Shown piece by piece: positions 1-9,722 of a DNA stretch of 25,694 bases. The position numbers and the translations under genes are program-made. The number at the start of each line of letters is the position of its first letter. Positions within the stretch are counted from its first letter, which is position 1. The stretch comes from Chara braunii. Its lineage: Eukaryota; Streptophyta; Charophyceae; Charales; Characeae. The stretch covers positions 2,400,068-2,425,761 of the forward strand of contig BFEA01000153.1 of the NCBI GenBank assembly GCA_003427395.1. Direction: 5' to 3'. The notes beneath the pieces are model-generated. The model made no database searches. It saw only the letters and a program-made list of their open reading frames with translations, and was not told the DNA's origin.

Positions 1-19
1 GGGGGGGGGGGGGGGGGGG
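1..19. other. Homopolymer G run at the sequence end
   Basis: Nineteen consecutive G open the window and then stop abruptly. This is most simply a sequencing or assembly artefact at a contig edge. A real G-tract cannot be excluded from sequence alone. Confidence 0.7.
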
Positions 20-499
20 CTCCTGCTTCGGAGTGAGGTTTCGCGCACCGGTTGGCATATCCGCTCTGACGATCACCTGTTTTCCATCACCCTCATGTGA
101 CTTCCAGCAGACAACGGAGACGACAATCGAGGGTCGTTGACACAACTTCCGTTATAACTATCTTGGTCGAGCCTTCAGATAAGATGCTGGCTCTTGCAAA
201 ATATAATCCCTTCTGTTCCCATTAGTTTTAGTCCCCCTCTTAGTTCGAAAAATCAGTGCGACTGATTGTCATTGACGGATCATGTTGCACAGTGACAAAA
301 GAAAATTAAGTCCTCAGTAAACTGTATAAGTGGGCGAACAAGGGAGTAGCCCCAATTTGTAACAATGTTTGAAATGAACTTGCCTCGGAGGGAATTTAAC
401 GTACGGGAGGTTGGGTTGAGATGTTAGTGAGGCNGGAGTTGGATATTCATGGTGTTTAACATGTCCAGGNGCAGTCTATTTGGGTGCGTTATTTGTATT
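20..499. other. Unassigned stretch, nothing recognised
   Basis: I see no open frame of useful length, no recognisable repeat and no RNA gene here. Two isolated N positions (434 and 470) show that the assembly was uncertain. Confidence 0.5.
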
Positions 500-662
500 G
501 TGTGATCTATTTTATCTCATGGCAAGGTCAAAGAGACGTGCTGCCATTGTGTTCGTGTGTTTAGATTCCACGAGAATGGANGTGTGATCTATTTTATCTC
601 ATGGCAAGGTCAAAGAGACGTGCTGCCATTGTGTTCGTGTGTTTAGATTCCACGAGAATGGA
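500..662. repeat. 81-bp exact duplication around a single N (assembly join)
   Basis: Positions 500-580 and 582-662 are identical 81-bp copies separated by one N at 581. The same architecture (identical copy, one N, identical copy) recurs at 9723-9913 and 20620-20774. I infer that overlapping contig ends were placed side by side rather than merged, so the genome probably holds one copy. Confidence 0.8.
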
Positions 663-714
663 GATTACAAATGCAGTAAGGAATCGGATTTCTTTTCCTT
701 TTCCTCTCATCTGT

Positions 715-921
715 GTGTGATTGCACGGTGTTGATTACTTCGTGTGATCACTCTGTGTGATTACTTCGTGTGACAACTTCGTGTGACCACACTGTGCGAC
801 TACACCGCGTGACTACGCTGTGTGACTATGCAGCGTGATTACATAGTGTGACTGCGCTGCGTGATTACATCGTGTGACTGCGCTGCGTGATTACATCGTG
901 TGACTGCGCTGCGTGATTACA
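715..921 (+). repeat. 13-bp minisatellite, about 16 units
   Basis: Consecutive 13-base units start at 715, 728 (this one is 14 bases), 742, 755, 768, 781, 794, 807, 820, 833, 846, 859, 872, 885, 898 and 911. The consensus is close to GTGTGAYTACNCT. From 833 onward two variants alternate (GCGTGATTACATC and GTGTGACTGCGCT), giving a 26-bp higher-order repeat. Left-hand units are more diverged than right-hand ones, as expected if expansion was most recent on the right. Scattered decayed units follow to about 960. Confidence 0.92.
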
Positions 922-960
922 GTGTCACCGCATTGAGCTACTATTTCGTGTGACTGCATG

Positions 961-1733
961 AGCACATGACCGCCTGGGATTACATGTGCTCACATGATCG
1001 AATGCCTGCTAGTAGCTGTAAGAGTTCACTTGTGGCATGGAAAGGATCGAGTGCATGAACACACGATCATACATGTTCCCGTGTGAATAGGAAAAGGCAT
1101 GCTTGAAGGTGCCGCAAGCCTGGTGAGCGCAGGTAGGTACGCAGGTCTGTTTTGGCTCGTCGGTCATGTTCTATATATTCTCATCCCATCCCTGCCTCTT
1201 CTAAGCAAGTCTAGATGAGCTTTGGAGGAATGTTCTGATCACCGGCGTTGTTCGGCCTACCAAGAAAACTGAAAACGCTGAGAAAGACGGAGAGATCAGT
1301 AGCTCGGAGATTGGTCTTTAGCCCTGTGATAGCTTCTTGAGAGTGATCAGATCGAGCAAACATTTATGCATTGCCAATCCCGCCTTTCTCACTGATTTTG
1401 ATTCTTTAGTTGTTTCGATGGTCAACCAAAAACTGCTTCGGAATAAGCAAAGGATACGGAAATCACTGTCACCATGAATGTGTGAGCAAGTGTATTGAAT
1501 TTGGCCTGGAGGATGTCATACATGTCAGATAGATAAGCATGGTAATTTTATGAGTGCAAATCGTTGACTGAGAATAGGTGGTCGGCTGGCAGCGATTCGA
1601 ATGAGGGGAGCTTATGATCAATCCAATCAGTTAAAGAGAACTTACTCTTACGTCCTTTATTTATTTATTTAATTCGTTANTGTTATTGGGTTCACAACTC
1701 TGTCCGGGCGAAAACCCCAGCAGCGATTTCGAT
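961..1733. other. Unassigned stretch, nothing recognised
   Basis: No coding region, tRNA, rRNA or clear repeat was recognised. The sequence is of mixed composition and has one N at 1680. It ends where the 231-bp direct repeat begins. Confidence 0.5.
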
Positions 1734-1964
1734 CATTCAGGGGATCAAAATGTGTACTAAGTAAACAAGCTCAGAAGAGTGGCTTACCTGTTCACACTCA
1801 GTCGCGCCTTAAGAGAGCCTCTGGTGAGTAGTAGAGGTCGTGATTTGAGTGTGTTCTCTGATGGGCAAGAAGCAGCGCATCTTGAGGGAAATTGTATATC
1901 TATTGGCCAAATTCTTTGTGGATGGTGACTAGTGACTACTTTTTTGAGTTGTTACTAATCCCGC
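1734..1964 (+). repeat. 231-bp long-range direct repeat, copy 1
   Basis: This segment is the same length as 8982-9212 and differs from it by about four substitutions that I can see (within the cagTCGCG, gagagCCTC, gaggtCGTG and gcaGCGC contexts). Both copies start at cattcagggg and end at taatcccgc. The repeat lacks TG...CA ends, and no polypurine tract precedes the second copy, so it does not look like an LTR pair. On the minus strand it contains an ACAG/GTAAGCC donor-like site, so it may be a captured exon-intron fragment. That reading is speculative. Confidence 0.9.
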
Positions 1965-3760
1965 TGTCGGCGCGAATACCCTTACAAGGGTATCCGCCCT
2001 GGTTTTTGCATGCGACAGGAAATAGGTTTGGTTCAGGATATAAGTATTCCGCGCGGCTGCGTCTGTGGTTTGCGTTGACTGGATGGTTGACTAGAGCAAA
2101 GAGTGCGTGGGCGCGCAGGTTTAAGGCGCGCGTGATTCACCTCCTGACGTTGATTACGAAACCGGCGCGGGCGCCGGTTTGTTTATTTTTATTCTTACCT
2201 TTGAGTTCTTTCCCTTTGGTTACCCTTGATTAAATTAGAATCTAGGGGATATTTTCGTTCGATGGCTACGCTTGACCAAATCGAGCGCACGTGCGGAGAA
2301 CGACCCTGACGACGGCATCAACATCGACGGCGCGACTTCGTGCGGTAAGCGGGGTGTCGTAGGATGGCGCACAGGGCAATTATGGCACGGTACGGGCAAG
2401 CCGGCGCGGGCAGTGGGAGCCGCGCAGCCGGTTTGTTGGCCCAAAGCGCCGCGCCGCAATGCCTTGTATGGTACTCTGCGGGCGCTGATCTCAGGCTTGG
2501 GCATAGCCCTATAGGTAAGGACAGCGGATTGTTACTATGGAGGTTCGGGGATCGAGGTCGCGGGTGTCGGCGCGGCGGCAGCGGGGTAGCGTGGGCCGAA
2601 CGCCTGAGGGGTTGAGGGCCCTGTGGGGCTATCCCCCTCGGTTTTGCTTATGGGTGAGGCGGCGGGCCCAATCCGCGGGGCTGGCAAGGTGCCAGCGATC
2701 CCGCGGTTCCCCGACGTTACTGTTAATTTATTTTATTTCCATTTTGTTTATTTGGGTCCTTTTGCTACTGCGTCCCATTTTGGGATGCGAAACTGCAGTA
2801 GGAGCGCGTGGGGGTGTGTTGTATTTGCGGGGTCGCCTGAAGTACAATTACAAACTGTTTTCGAAGCTACGCCGAAGCCGCGCCCGACGCCGTTTTGCCT
2901 GGGCGCGGCGCCGTGGGTGTGGCAGGCACCCTAGAGTGCTACCGCAGGGGAGGCGCGGACGAGCGGGGAAACACGGTCAGTTGGGAAGGAGGGGACCCAG
3001 ACGGCCGTTGGTGCCGGATGCAGGTGGGGAGTAGGGAAGAGGGAAGGCTAGAGGACTTACCACATCGGCTGATAGCGCGCCTCGTTGAGGCTGTTTTTCA
3101 GGACAGTGGGGGTTGTCGGGAGGGGGAGTTGGGGTGTGCCAGGGGTACTAGCATAAGGCGGTAGCTGGTCGGACGGCTGTATTGCGCAGCAACGGGGCAT
3201 GGGACAGGCGAACGGCTGTGGCCACTAGGAAAGATGGGAGGGCGAGCCGCGGTAAAAACGGTCGTGGTGCCTGAGAACCGTCGGATCGTGAAGGGAAAGG
3301 GACGAGGCCGGCGGGGTGGTGGAAGATGGTGGGTGGACCCGGACGAGGAACCGCGCTGGGTGCATGCACGGAGGGGCTAGCGGTAGCAGCGAGCGGAGCG
3401 GTAGGCAGGGAGTGGGCGCTGAGACCATGAAGGGGGAGCAACCGACAGTGGGTGACTGACTGCGGCCGAAGGGAGAAACGGTTGGGGCCGTCGGCCGGTC
3501 ACACTTGTGCACAGTTGGGCCGAGCGAGACAGCGAGGAGGCAGCGGGCGGGCAGAGAGCCGAGGCGAAGAGGTGGAGCGGGCAGCAGGGAGAAGAACGGA
3601 ATGAACCCGGACGGGGGCCCGCGCCGGGTACGTGCAGGGAAGGGGATAGCGGAAGTAGGAGTCAAGCGCAGAGGAGAGCGTTCCATACTCTCGATCTTAG
3701 GTGGAATCGGGAGGGAGAGGATGCTATCCCGGGGTTTTGGCCCCGGGCGGACTAGATAGT
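1965..3760. repeat. GC-rich block with strong inverted repeats, no recognised gene
   Basis: The base composition rises sharply after 1964. Perfect or near-perfect inverted repeats lie at 1976-1983/1986-1993 (8 bp, 2-nt loop), 2159-2168/2171-2180 (10 bp, GG loop), 2614-2618/2635-2639, 2877-2885/2901-2909 (9 bp, 15-nt loop) and 3728-3734/3741-3747 (7 bp). Several are followed by or enclose GGTTTTG or GGTTTG. Long open frames exist here on both strands, but they overlap each other, are low-complexity (Arg, Pro, Gly, Ala) and match no family I know. They are what GC-rich DNA produces by chance. Confidence 0.6.
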
Positions 3761-5530
3761 GGTGTCGGTTTTTGCATCAGATTAGTGGGAATGAAGATTA
3801 GTGAGAAAGTTAGTGCGCCGGGAGATGGCGGAGAGGGAAGCAGGTAGGAGTGAAGTTTAGTTTAGTCCGTCAATTCTCGACCATTTTCGGCAAATGAAGA
3901 TGCACATTTGTTTTTTTTTTGTGAGGCGAACCCGTTGGACGCAGTAGATTAGCAAGAGGGTTAGTGTAGAAGAAGGTTAGTGGAGGAAGTGTTGCGGGAA
4001 GCTATGGCGGGGAAAAGAAGAAACGAACGCTTGTTGCTCGTTTTTGAGCGGGATCCGATGGGGGAAGATCTGCGATAGGGGTTTTGGGACGCTGCGAGCA
4101 GGATGGAGGAGGCAGATTTTGGGAAAGGGATTATGGGTTTTGTGCTACAATGAGCATAAGCTGTGCCCGAGGGAGTAGTAGCCTTGCCAAAATGGGGGAT
4201 GGATCTAGCCACGATTGTGGGAAGGTTCATGCGATTCTGCATTTTCCGCTGGAACAAGTAGTGCGAGACCAGCCGTAAGGCTGGAAATTTACCCGTCGCC
4301 CGGCGCTGTTCATCCCATCGACGGGAGTAGCTTGGGACCGGCCGCGTCATGCGCACACTGAGAGAGGGAGAGAGAGGTCACTTACTTGGCAGCGAAGGCA
4401 GCGGGATCTGGAGGGTGCCGCCCACCAAGCCAGGCACATCGGGGAGGGGGTTGCTCGGCTCGGAATGCCTGTGTGGCCTGCCGGTGGTGACGATAAATTG
4501 CCTGAGTGACTTGCTAGCTCTGTCAGGGGGGGGTAGTCGTGACATGAGTTGGCCGTGAGCTGCATAGCCCCTTGATGAGCTCTGTCGTTGCCCCGCTGCC
4601 TATATCCCACTGGCTCCGTATGCGGTTCTATGAAGGATGATGCACTCGTCGTGCGGTATGGCCATGTTGATGATACCGTCGTGCGCTCCGCTGTTCCGCG
4701 CGTACTGGCCATCTGCTGATCGCGCCCCCCCGGGTACATCCTGCGAGTTGGTTGCCTGGTGGCAAGTGCTTCGTGCTCTGCTCGACAACCGTTACTTTGC
4801 TAGTCCGCTCAGCCCGCAGTCTCCTGCAGTTTCCTACAGTACTGGTGGTGGTTTCTGCGCTGCGTCCCACGTGTAGGGCGGGCGGGACCGGAGAGTGTTG
4901 GGTACAACAGCGGTAGGCCGGCTATAAGGTGCGGGCGCGGTAGTCGGTTGGTGTGGTGCCCTTACCGCCGCATGGGGAGGGGCTCGTTGGTGTTTTGAGC
5001 TTGCTGCGGTGCCATCACCACCCGCTACCCCTTGCATTAGCTCGTCCTAGCGCGCTGCAGCTGTTAATGGTGGTTGTGATTGCCGTGCGCAGAGTGGTGA
5101 CGCTCGGAAGACTGGTACCGTACGCTGCTACACCACCTGGCGGCTGCACGAGGGGCTTGCAGAAGGGAGTAGACTTGAGATGGGGGGGGTCTTTGCTGCG
5201 GATTGGAGGGCAGCTAGGGAGTCAGCGGGTGGCAGTTTGGTTAAGTTGGCCGAGTTTGTTCCGCGCGTTCTGGCCGCCATTGCGGGGCCCTCAGGCGTGT
5301 CAAGATATCAAGGCCCTCTCCTGCGAGTCTGAGTGCACCCCTCCTGTATCTGAGAGACTAGATGCTTCTACTCCTACCTTTCTTATTCTAAGTCTAGTCC
5401 ATTGGCTCTAAGAGGAAGGCGGCAGGCGGGATTGCAACCCGTAATCCACGCCAAGGCCTCTGTGGGAGGTTCGCCCCACCGATTGCGGGAGCTCTGCCGG
5501 AACCCAGGAGGAGTTCTGGAGGCAGGGAAC
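3761..5530. other. Unassigned GC-rich stretch with weak internal duplication
   Basis: No family is recognisable. A perfect hairpin lies at 4269-4274/4279-4284 (CCAGCC, GTAA loop, GGCTGG). A diverged sequence block recurs: TTCCGCGCGTACTGGCC near 4691 and TTCCGCGCGTTCTGGCC near 5259, each followed some 40-60 bases later by CCTGCGAGT. Open frames overlapping both strands are not supported as genes. Confidence 0.45.
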
Positions 5531-5799
5531 TGAGAGGTAATCATTGCTCCCCTTCTATATGCCCTAGTATAACCCTTATCTGTACATCTTGCTATGTTTG
5601 ACTGAGTACACTGCGTGTATCCCTATTTTGACTTAAGTTTGACTGGCAGGACACAAGTCAGACTAAATAAAGGAATGTGTGTGCAATCTCAACTTCAGTT
5701 TTGATGATTGCCTGAACGCAGATTGTGAACACAAGGGGTTGCATCTGGGGGAAGGGTGGGTAAAAGGTGGTTTTGCCTAAGGATGACAGGGTCCTATGG
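5531..5799. other. AT-richer transition with AATAAA
   Basis: Composition falls back from GC-rich. An AATAAA hexamer at 5666-5671 could act as a polyadenylation signal, but there is no upstream gene to pair it with. The segment leads directly into the hairpin array. Confidence 0.35.
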
Positions 5800-6625
5800 G
5801 GTCAGACGAGCTCCATAAGATTGGACGGCCTGACCGCCGTGTTTATTTATGAATTGCATGGAGAGTCAGACCAATTCCATAAGATTGGACGGTCTGATTG
5901 CTCTGAATTGTGAGGGCTTGATTGTGGCTGATTTTTCAGGGGCTAAACCTGTACCATAAGATTGGAGGCTTTGGTTGCCATATTTGATTGGGGGTTTGTT
6001 CTGTTTCTTTTGTTTTTGATCGAGGAGGCCTGAGCAAGTCCATAAGATTGGACGGCTCTGCCCCTTCCTGTTTCATTCTGAGGGACTAATTCTCGCTCAG
6101 GGCAGGGCATGTCCATAAGATTGGACGGCCTTGGGCTCATGCCGCACACAGTGGGATCAGAGAGAAACGAACCTGGCAGAGGACCAAATATGTTTCATAA
6201 GATTGGACGGTCTGGCCCAAAGCCTCGCACATGTTGGAACCCCAAAGGTTAAATTTTGGCTATATTTTATACTATCCTATTTATGAACAGGCTAGTCAGG
6301 CATGGGTTCCATAAGATTGGATGACCTGGCTATAGCTTATCATGAAATGAAGAGAGTATAACTAAGAGTATAACTGAAGGTAACCTTGGGCAGGTTGGGC
6401 CTTGTTTCTAAGATGAACAACTCAGTCCTACGTCCAGTGTTTGAACACTAAGCTCAAAGAGGTATATATATCTTGGATATTAAACAGTTCAGGGCGGTTG
6501 AGCCTTGTTCTAAGATGAACGGCTTAGTCATATGCCCAAAAGGAAGAGAAAAATAGTTGTGCAACCTGTTCGTGTATACTCAATGGCTGAGTCAGGCAAG
6601 TCCCATAAGATTGGACGGCTTGACT
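5800..6625 (+). repeat. Array of about ten interspersed hairpins with conserved TAAGAT loop and covarying stems
   Basis: Ten units share the apical core CCATAAGATTGGACGG or a stem-compensated variant. Cores lie at 5812, 5877, 5954, 6040, 6113, 6195, 6309, about 6401, about 6507 and 6603, spaced 65-114 bp apart. Inner stem: CCA/TGG around the loop TAAGAT in most units, TTC/GAA in units 8 and 9. Outer arms differ between units yet stay complementary: GGTCAG/CTGACC (5800-5805/5830-5835), TCAGACC/GGTCTGA (5866-5872/5891-5897), CTAAACCT/AGGCTTTGG with one bulge (5943-5950/5966-5974), GAGC/GCTC (6032-6035/6055-6058), AGGGC/GCCTT in unit 5, GACC/GGTC (6182-6185/6209-6212), TAGTCAGG/CCTGGCTA (6293-6300/6325-6332), TGGG/CTCA in unit 8, GGTTGAGCC/GGCTTAGTC (6496-6504/6521-6529) and AGTCAGGC/GCTTGACT (6590-6597/6618-6625). 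The repeat array is seen directly. A structured RNA is inferred. Confidence 0.85.
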
Positions 6626-6934
6626 TTATGCCCTATGTAAGCTGGGTATAAGGGGATAAAGCATTGAGAAATTACGAACTATTGTTTGCAAGGTTTGACT
6701 TGGGGTGGCGAGAGTACTTACCTTTGTGGTTTGGCCTGCATGAGACTGAGTGAGGCTACTACTTGGTTTGAGTTTCAGTTTGACAGGTAGTTGCTATAGT
6801 TGCTCGCCACATGCTAGAGCGATAGGAGTTAGCTCAATTCCTGCATTTTATGAGCTAAGTTTTTTTACTTACATCAATTCTCGCATTCTGGGATCTTTTA
6901 TTATACTTGGCTTTGTATAAATTTTGGTAAGCTA
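6626..6934. other. Unassigned spacer between hairpin arrays
   Basis: AT-rich sequence with no open frame of note and no further copy of the TAAGAT hairpin recognised. Confidence 0.45.
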
Positions 6935-7277
6935 CTTTCTCTACCGGAAAGCGCTGCCGAAATTTCTGCAAATCCAAGGAGTTAGTCAATTTTTGACTTG
7001 TCAAAGTTCAACTTGTCTAAAGTTTATATATGACTTAGTAAAAATCTGGAAAGTCTCCTTTTCTAAAGGGAGTGTTGCCCAATTTTTTGTTAATTGAGGG
7101 AGTTGCACGAAATTTGACTTTGGAAAGTCAAAGACTATTTCTGTTTTCATATTTGGGCAGTTATAAATCCTGAAAAGGCACTTTTCGTACGGGAAGCGCG
7201 GCCAAAATTTTCTTAGTTTAAAGGAGATAGATTATATTTTGACAGATGGCGATTTTGGCGATCCACCCTATATAGGG
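6935..7277 (+). repeat. Second hairpin family, four units
   Basis: Four hairpins with different but self-complementary stems are each followed by a related tract close to GTGTTGCCNAAATTTT. Unit 1: CTTTC/GAAAG (6935-6939/6947-6951). Unit 2: CTCCTTT/AAAGGGAG (7055-7061/7065-7072). Unit 3: CTTTTC/GGGAAG (7181-7186/7191-7196). Unit 4: the palindrome CCCTATATAGGG (7266-7277). Between units the sequence also repeats in decayed form (GGAGTTAG or GGAGATAG, then ATTTTGAC). The period is about 120-126 bp for the first three units and shorter for the last. Confidence 0.65.
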
Positions 7278-7475
7278 GAGACTCTGCCAAGGTCTGCTTT
7301 TGCTTTGGGCACTGCTTGAGGGTAGACTTAGGCTTAGTTAATTAGGATGATCTGTGTGAGATCGTGAGATGGAGTTGTATTCTCCATGGACTTATAGGTT
7401 TAGCCTGGGGATTGGCTTGTCGTGTGTTACAGGTCCTCTTGATCGTATTGATTCAGGACTTGGACTAGATTCAGC

Positions 7476-7515
7476 TGATCCTACGAGGATCATTTTCTGT
7501 TATCACTGATAACAG
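7476..7515. repeat. Two adjacent perfect hairpins
   Basis: TGATCCT/AGGATCA (7476-7482/7486-7492, loop ACG) is followed after four bases by CTGTTATC/GATAACAG (7497-7504/7508-7515, loop ACT). Both stems are perfect. A T-run (TTTT) separates them. A bacterial-type terminator is not expected in this context, so function is unknown. Confidence 0.7.
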
Positions 7516-8981
7516 GCCGGTTGCCGATTCGTCGGTTTACGATTCAACTCTAATTCACTCCTGCTACTCAACCTAAAGGCTTTAGCCTTGTGATTGAACT
7601 GTTTTGTTGTGTTTTTACCCGGACTTTATTGAATGGCCATCCAACAAAAGTACTGAGTATTTATTTAAGAGTTGCACGAGTGAGGCTCGTATGGCTAAAG
7701 CAAGGGGTATGGGTGCGAGGAATGGTTGAAGTTGACCCCGTGTAGTGCGTGGACTTCTGGTTGAATCTTTGATGTGATTGCAGGTATGGTTGTGGTTCGG
7801 ACTCTGGATGTGATTGCCTGCGATTTCATACATATATGGCTGAGAGGAGCCTCACTGTGACTGTGAGAAGTGATGGTCCTATATAATCAACCCTTACGTA
7901 TTTATAAGTGCCCTGAGTATTTGAGAGACCTACTGTGAGTGTGAATAAGGGTTAACTGGATTATGTCTCGCGAGGGGAGGGAGGTTCCCTTTTTACCCTT
8001 GCTTTTTATAATTTGTATGGTTGGACGTTGTAGTTTGTGGCAGCCGTCAAAGTCAAACACCCTTGACTTTCGCCTAGGCCCAGAGTGAGACTCATCTCCA
8101 GGGCAGTAAGAAGCGACTGCCACCACAAGTATGGACCTGTATACCACCCACTGTGCACAGAGTGCAGAATAGGGTGTGTGGTCTTCAACCGCGCATGGCG
8201 GTTGTCCAGCGTCGAGAGATTAACCCTCAAGGCGCGTGTCAGCCGACACTTGAGTGTTGAATGCGACCCTCGAGATTAACGAGTACCGCGTGAGTATGGG
8301 TACTACGTAGTACGCCATCATTGCGACTGCTTGCGTACGTTTGCATTGCGAGCCGATATGGGTTAGCCCTGTGTCCGCGCGGTTTTTATTCTAAATCGCG
8401 CGCGCGACGCCTATCCGATTTCCGCGTCGGGAAGTTATGGGTTGGCTACCGAGGGGCTAGGAGCGTTGTCGCGTTGCTTGTGTTGTGTCGCGTTGTATGT
8501 GCGTGCGTGTGTGTTTTATTTTTGTGTTCGTAAAGTGGTGTGCGCGTGGTGTGTCGGATGCGTCCTAGTCGACCGACAAAGGGCCGCGCTTGGGACCTCA
8601 ACCCCCCAAGATGTCGGTTCGCGTGCGGGTCCAATAGGCGTATTACCGCACGTACCCCCTATGCTACAGCAAACGAGAAACGCCCTCGACTGGTCCACCT
8701 CTGCGATTGCAACCGAGTAGCTTTCGTACTGTGGACTGGTAGCTCGGCGGGGATACGCCCACCGAAGGGAGGTGACAGCTCCCGTAAGGTGGAGGTAAGT
8801 TGTGCCTCACGTAGGCCCTATCCTGTCGTAGGGGCTCGCGAGAGGTATGGCTAGCGCACTCAGCCGGAGCGGCCTAAGGAAGCTCCATTTCTGTGTTCTC
8901 GGCAAGGTTGGTCCAACTCCTGCGTGACGCGGCCGAGAGGGTCCCGCGCTGCCACGTGCGGTGCCGGACCGATGCGCCCGA
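7516..8981. other. Unassigned stretch, GC-rich toward the right
   Basis: No family is recognised. From about 8220 the sequence becomes GC-rich, with many CG dinucleotides and open frames on both strands. None of those proteins has a recognisable domain, and they overlap antisense to one another. No rRNA or tRNA structure is seen. Confidence 0.45.
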
Positions 8982-9212
8982 CATTCAGGGGATCAAAATG
9001 TGTACTAAGTAAACAAGCTCAGAAGAGTGGCTTACCTGTTCACACTCAGTGGCGCCTTAAGAGAGTCTCTGGTGAGTAGTAGAGGTCATGATTTGAGTGT
9101 GTTCTCTGATGGGCAAGAAGCAACGCATCTTGAGGGAAATTGTATATCTATTGGCCAAATTCTTTGTGGATGGTGACTAGTGACTACTTTTTTGAGTTGT
9201 TACTAATCCCGC
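8982..9212 (+). repeat. 231-bp long-range direct repeat, copy 2
   Basis: This is the partner of 1734-1964 in the same orientation, about 98% identical by eye and equal in length. Sequences outside the shared 231 bases do not match, either to the left (GATGCGCCCGA here, CGATTTCGAT there) or to the right (CTTTCAGGG here, TGTCGGCGCG there). The shared block is therefore sharply bounded. Confidence 0.9.
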
Positions 9213-9722
9213 CTTTCAGGGTCTGTGTGGTGGTCTGTGACAGGCTGTCTGAGCAGACGCCCGCCATAGTGTCACGTATGAATAAAGGGGGTTTTGGATG
9301 ATCTCCCAGCACGGCGCGTGCTCTGAGACTACTCCAGTGTATAGGGCTAAAGTAGGACAAAACTTGTCTTAGTCATATTTGAGACCGTGGTCAGGAGTGC
9401 ACGTAACTTCAACAATGCTTGCCTTTATCTGGCTCTGCTAACCGTGGAAGTCAAGAATGAGCCTTGAGTGTTACCCTGTATGTCGAAAGTTGAATGGAGT
9501 CAGCCAAAGGGGGTAATATCAGGTAAAGCCAATATTAGCTACGCTTTGATTATCAGACAATTCAGACTCGGATAATTAGTTTCAAACAATCTCGATTCGG
9601 TTTCAGATAATCCAAACGCAAACTGGACTTAGACGACCCTCCTCAGACTCAAGCGGAAGTCTGAAGGGCTGACAAAATAGACTCAGCAAACTCAAGTCAA
9701 CTCATAATTCAAATGATATTGA
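9213..9722. other. Unassigned stretch leading into the B1/B2 region
   Basis: An inverted GTCTG...CAGAC pair lies just after the 231-bp repeat. TTCAG/TCAGA motifs become frequent from about 9550. This could be the left part of a long LTR belonging to E1, but no boundary can be seen. Confidence 0.35.

Noticed and set aside
1-19. Telomere or G-quadruplex significance for the initial G run
   Set aside because: A single homopolymer with no repeat unit at a sequence end is better explained as an artefact.
1892-3760. Overlapping open frames on both strands in the GC-rich block (up to 165 codons)
   Set aside because: They overlap antisense, are low-complexity and Arg/Pro/Gly-rich, and show no known domain. 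GC-rich DNA with few stop codons gives such frames by chance.
3961-5411. Further open frames of 60-152 codons on both strands
   Set aside because: No recognisable family, heavy antisense overlap, no codon or start-site support. A hint of duplicated LFRA[YF]WP residues reflects a repeated DNA block rather than a gene.
5425-5460. tRNA-like T-arm on the minus strand (GGGTTGCAATCCC)
   Set aside because: No acceptor, D or anticodon arms can be placed around it; similar GGTTGCAATC words at 21879 and 22008 are parts of tandem repeats.
5800-6625. CRISPR array
   Set aside because: The repeats are short, imperfect and have changing stems, spacer lengths vary from 65 to 114 bp repeat to repeat, there are no cas genes, and the context is a eukaryotic retroelement landscape.
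8085-8854. Cluster of overlapping frames in the second GC-rich stretch
   Set aside because: Three or more frames overlap on both strands, none with a domain. I also checked for rRNA-like or tRNA-like structure and saw none.
1734-9212. The 231-bp direct repeats as an LTR pair
   Set aside because: No TG...CA ends, no PBS after the left copy, no polypurine tract before the right copy, and no retroelement coding sequence between them.
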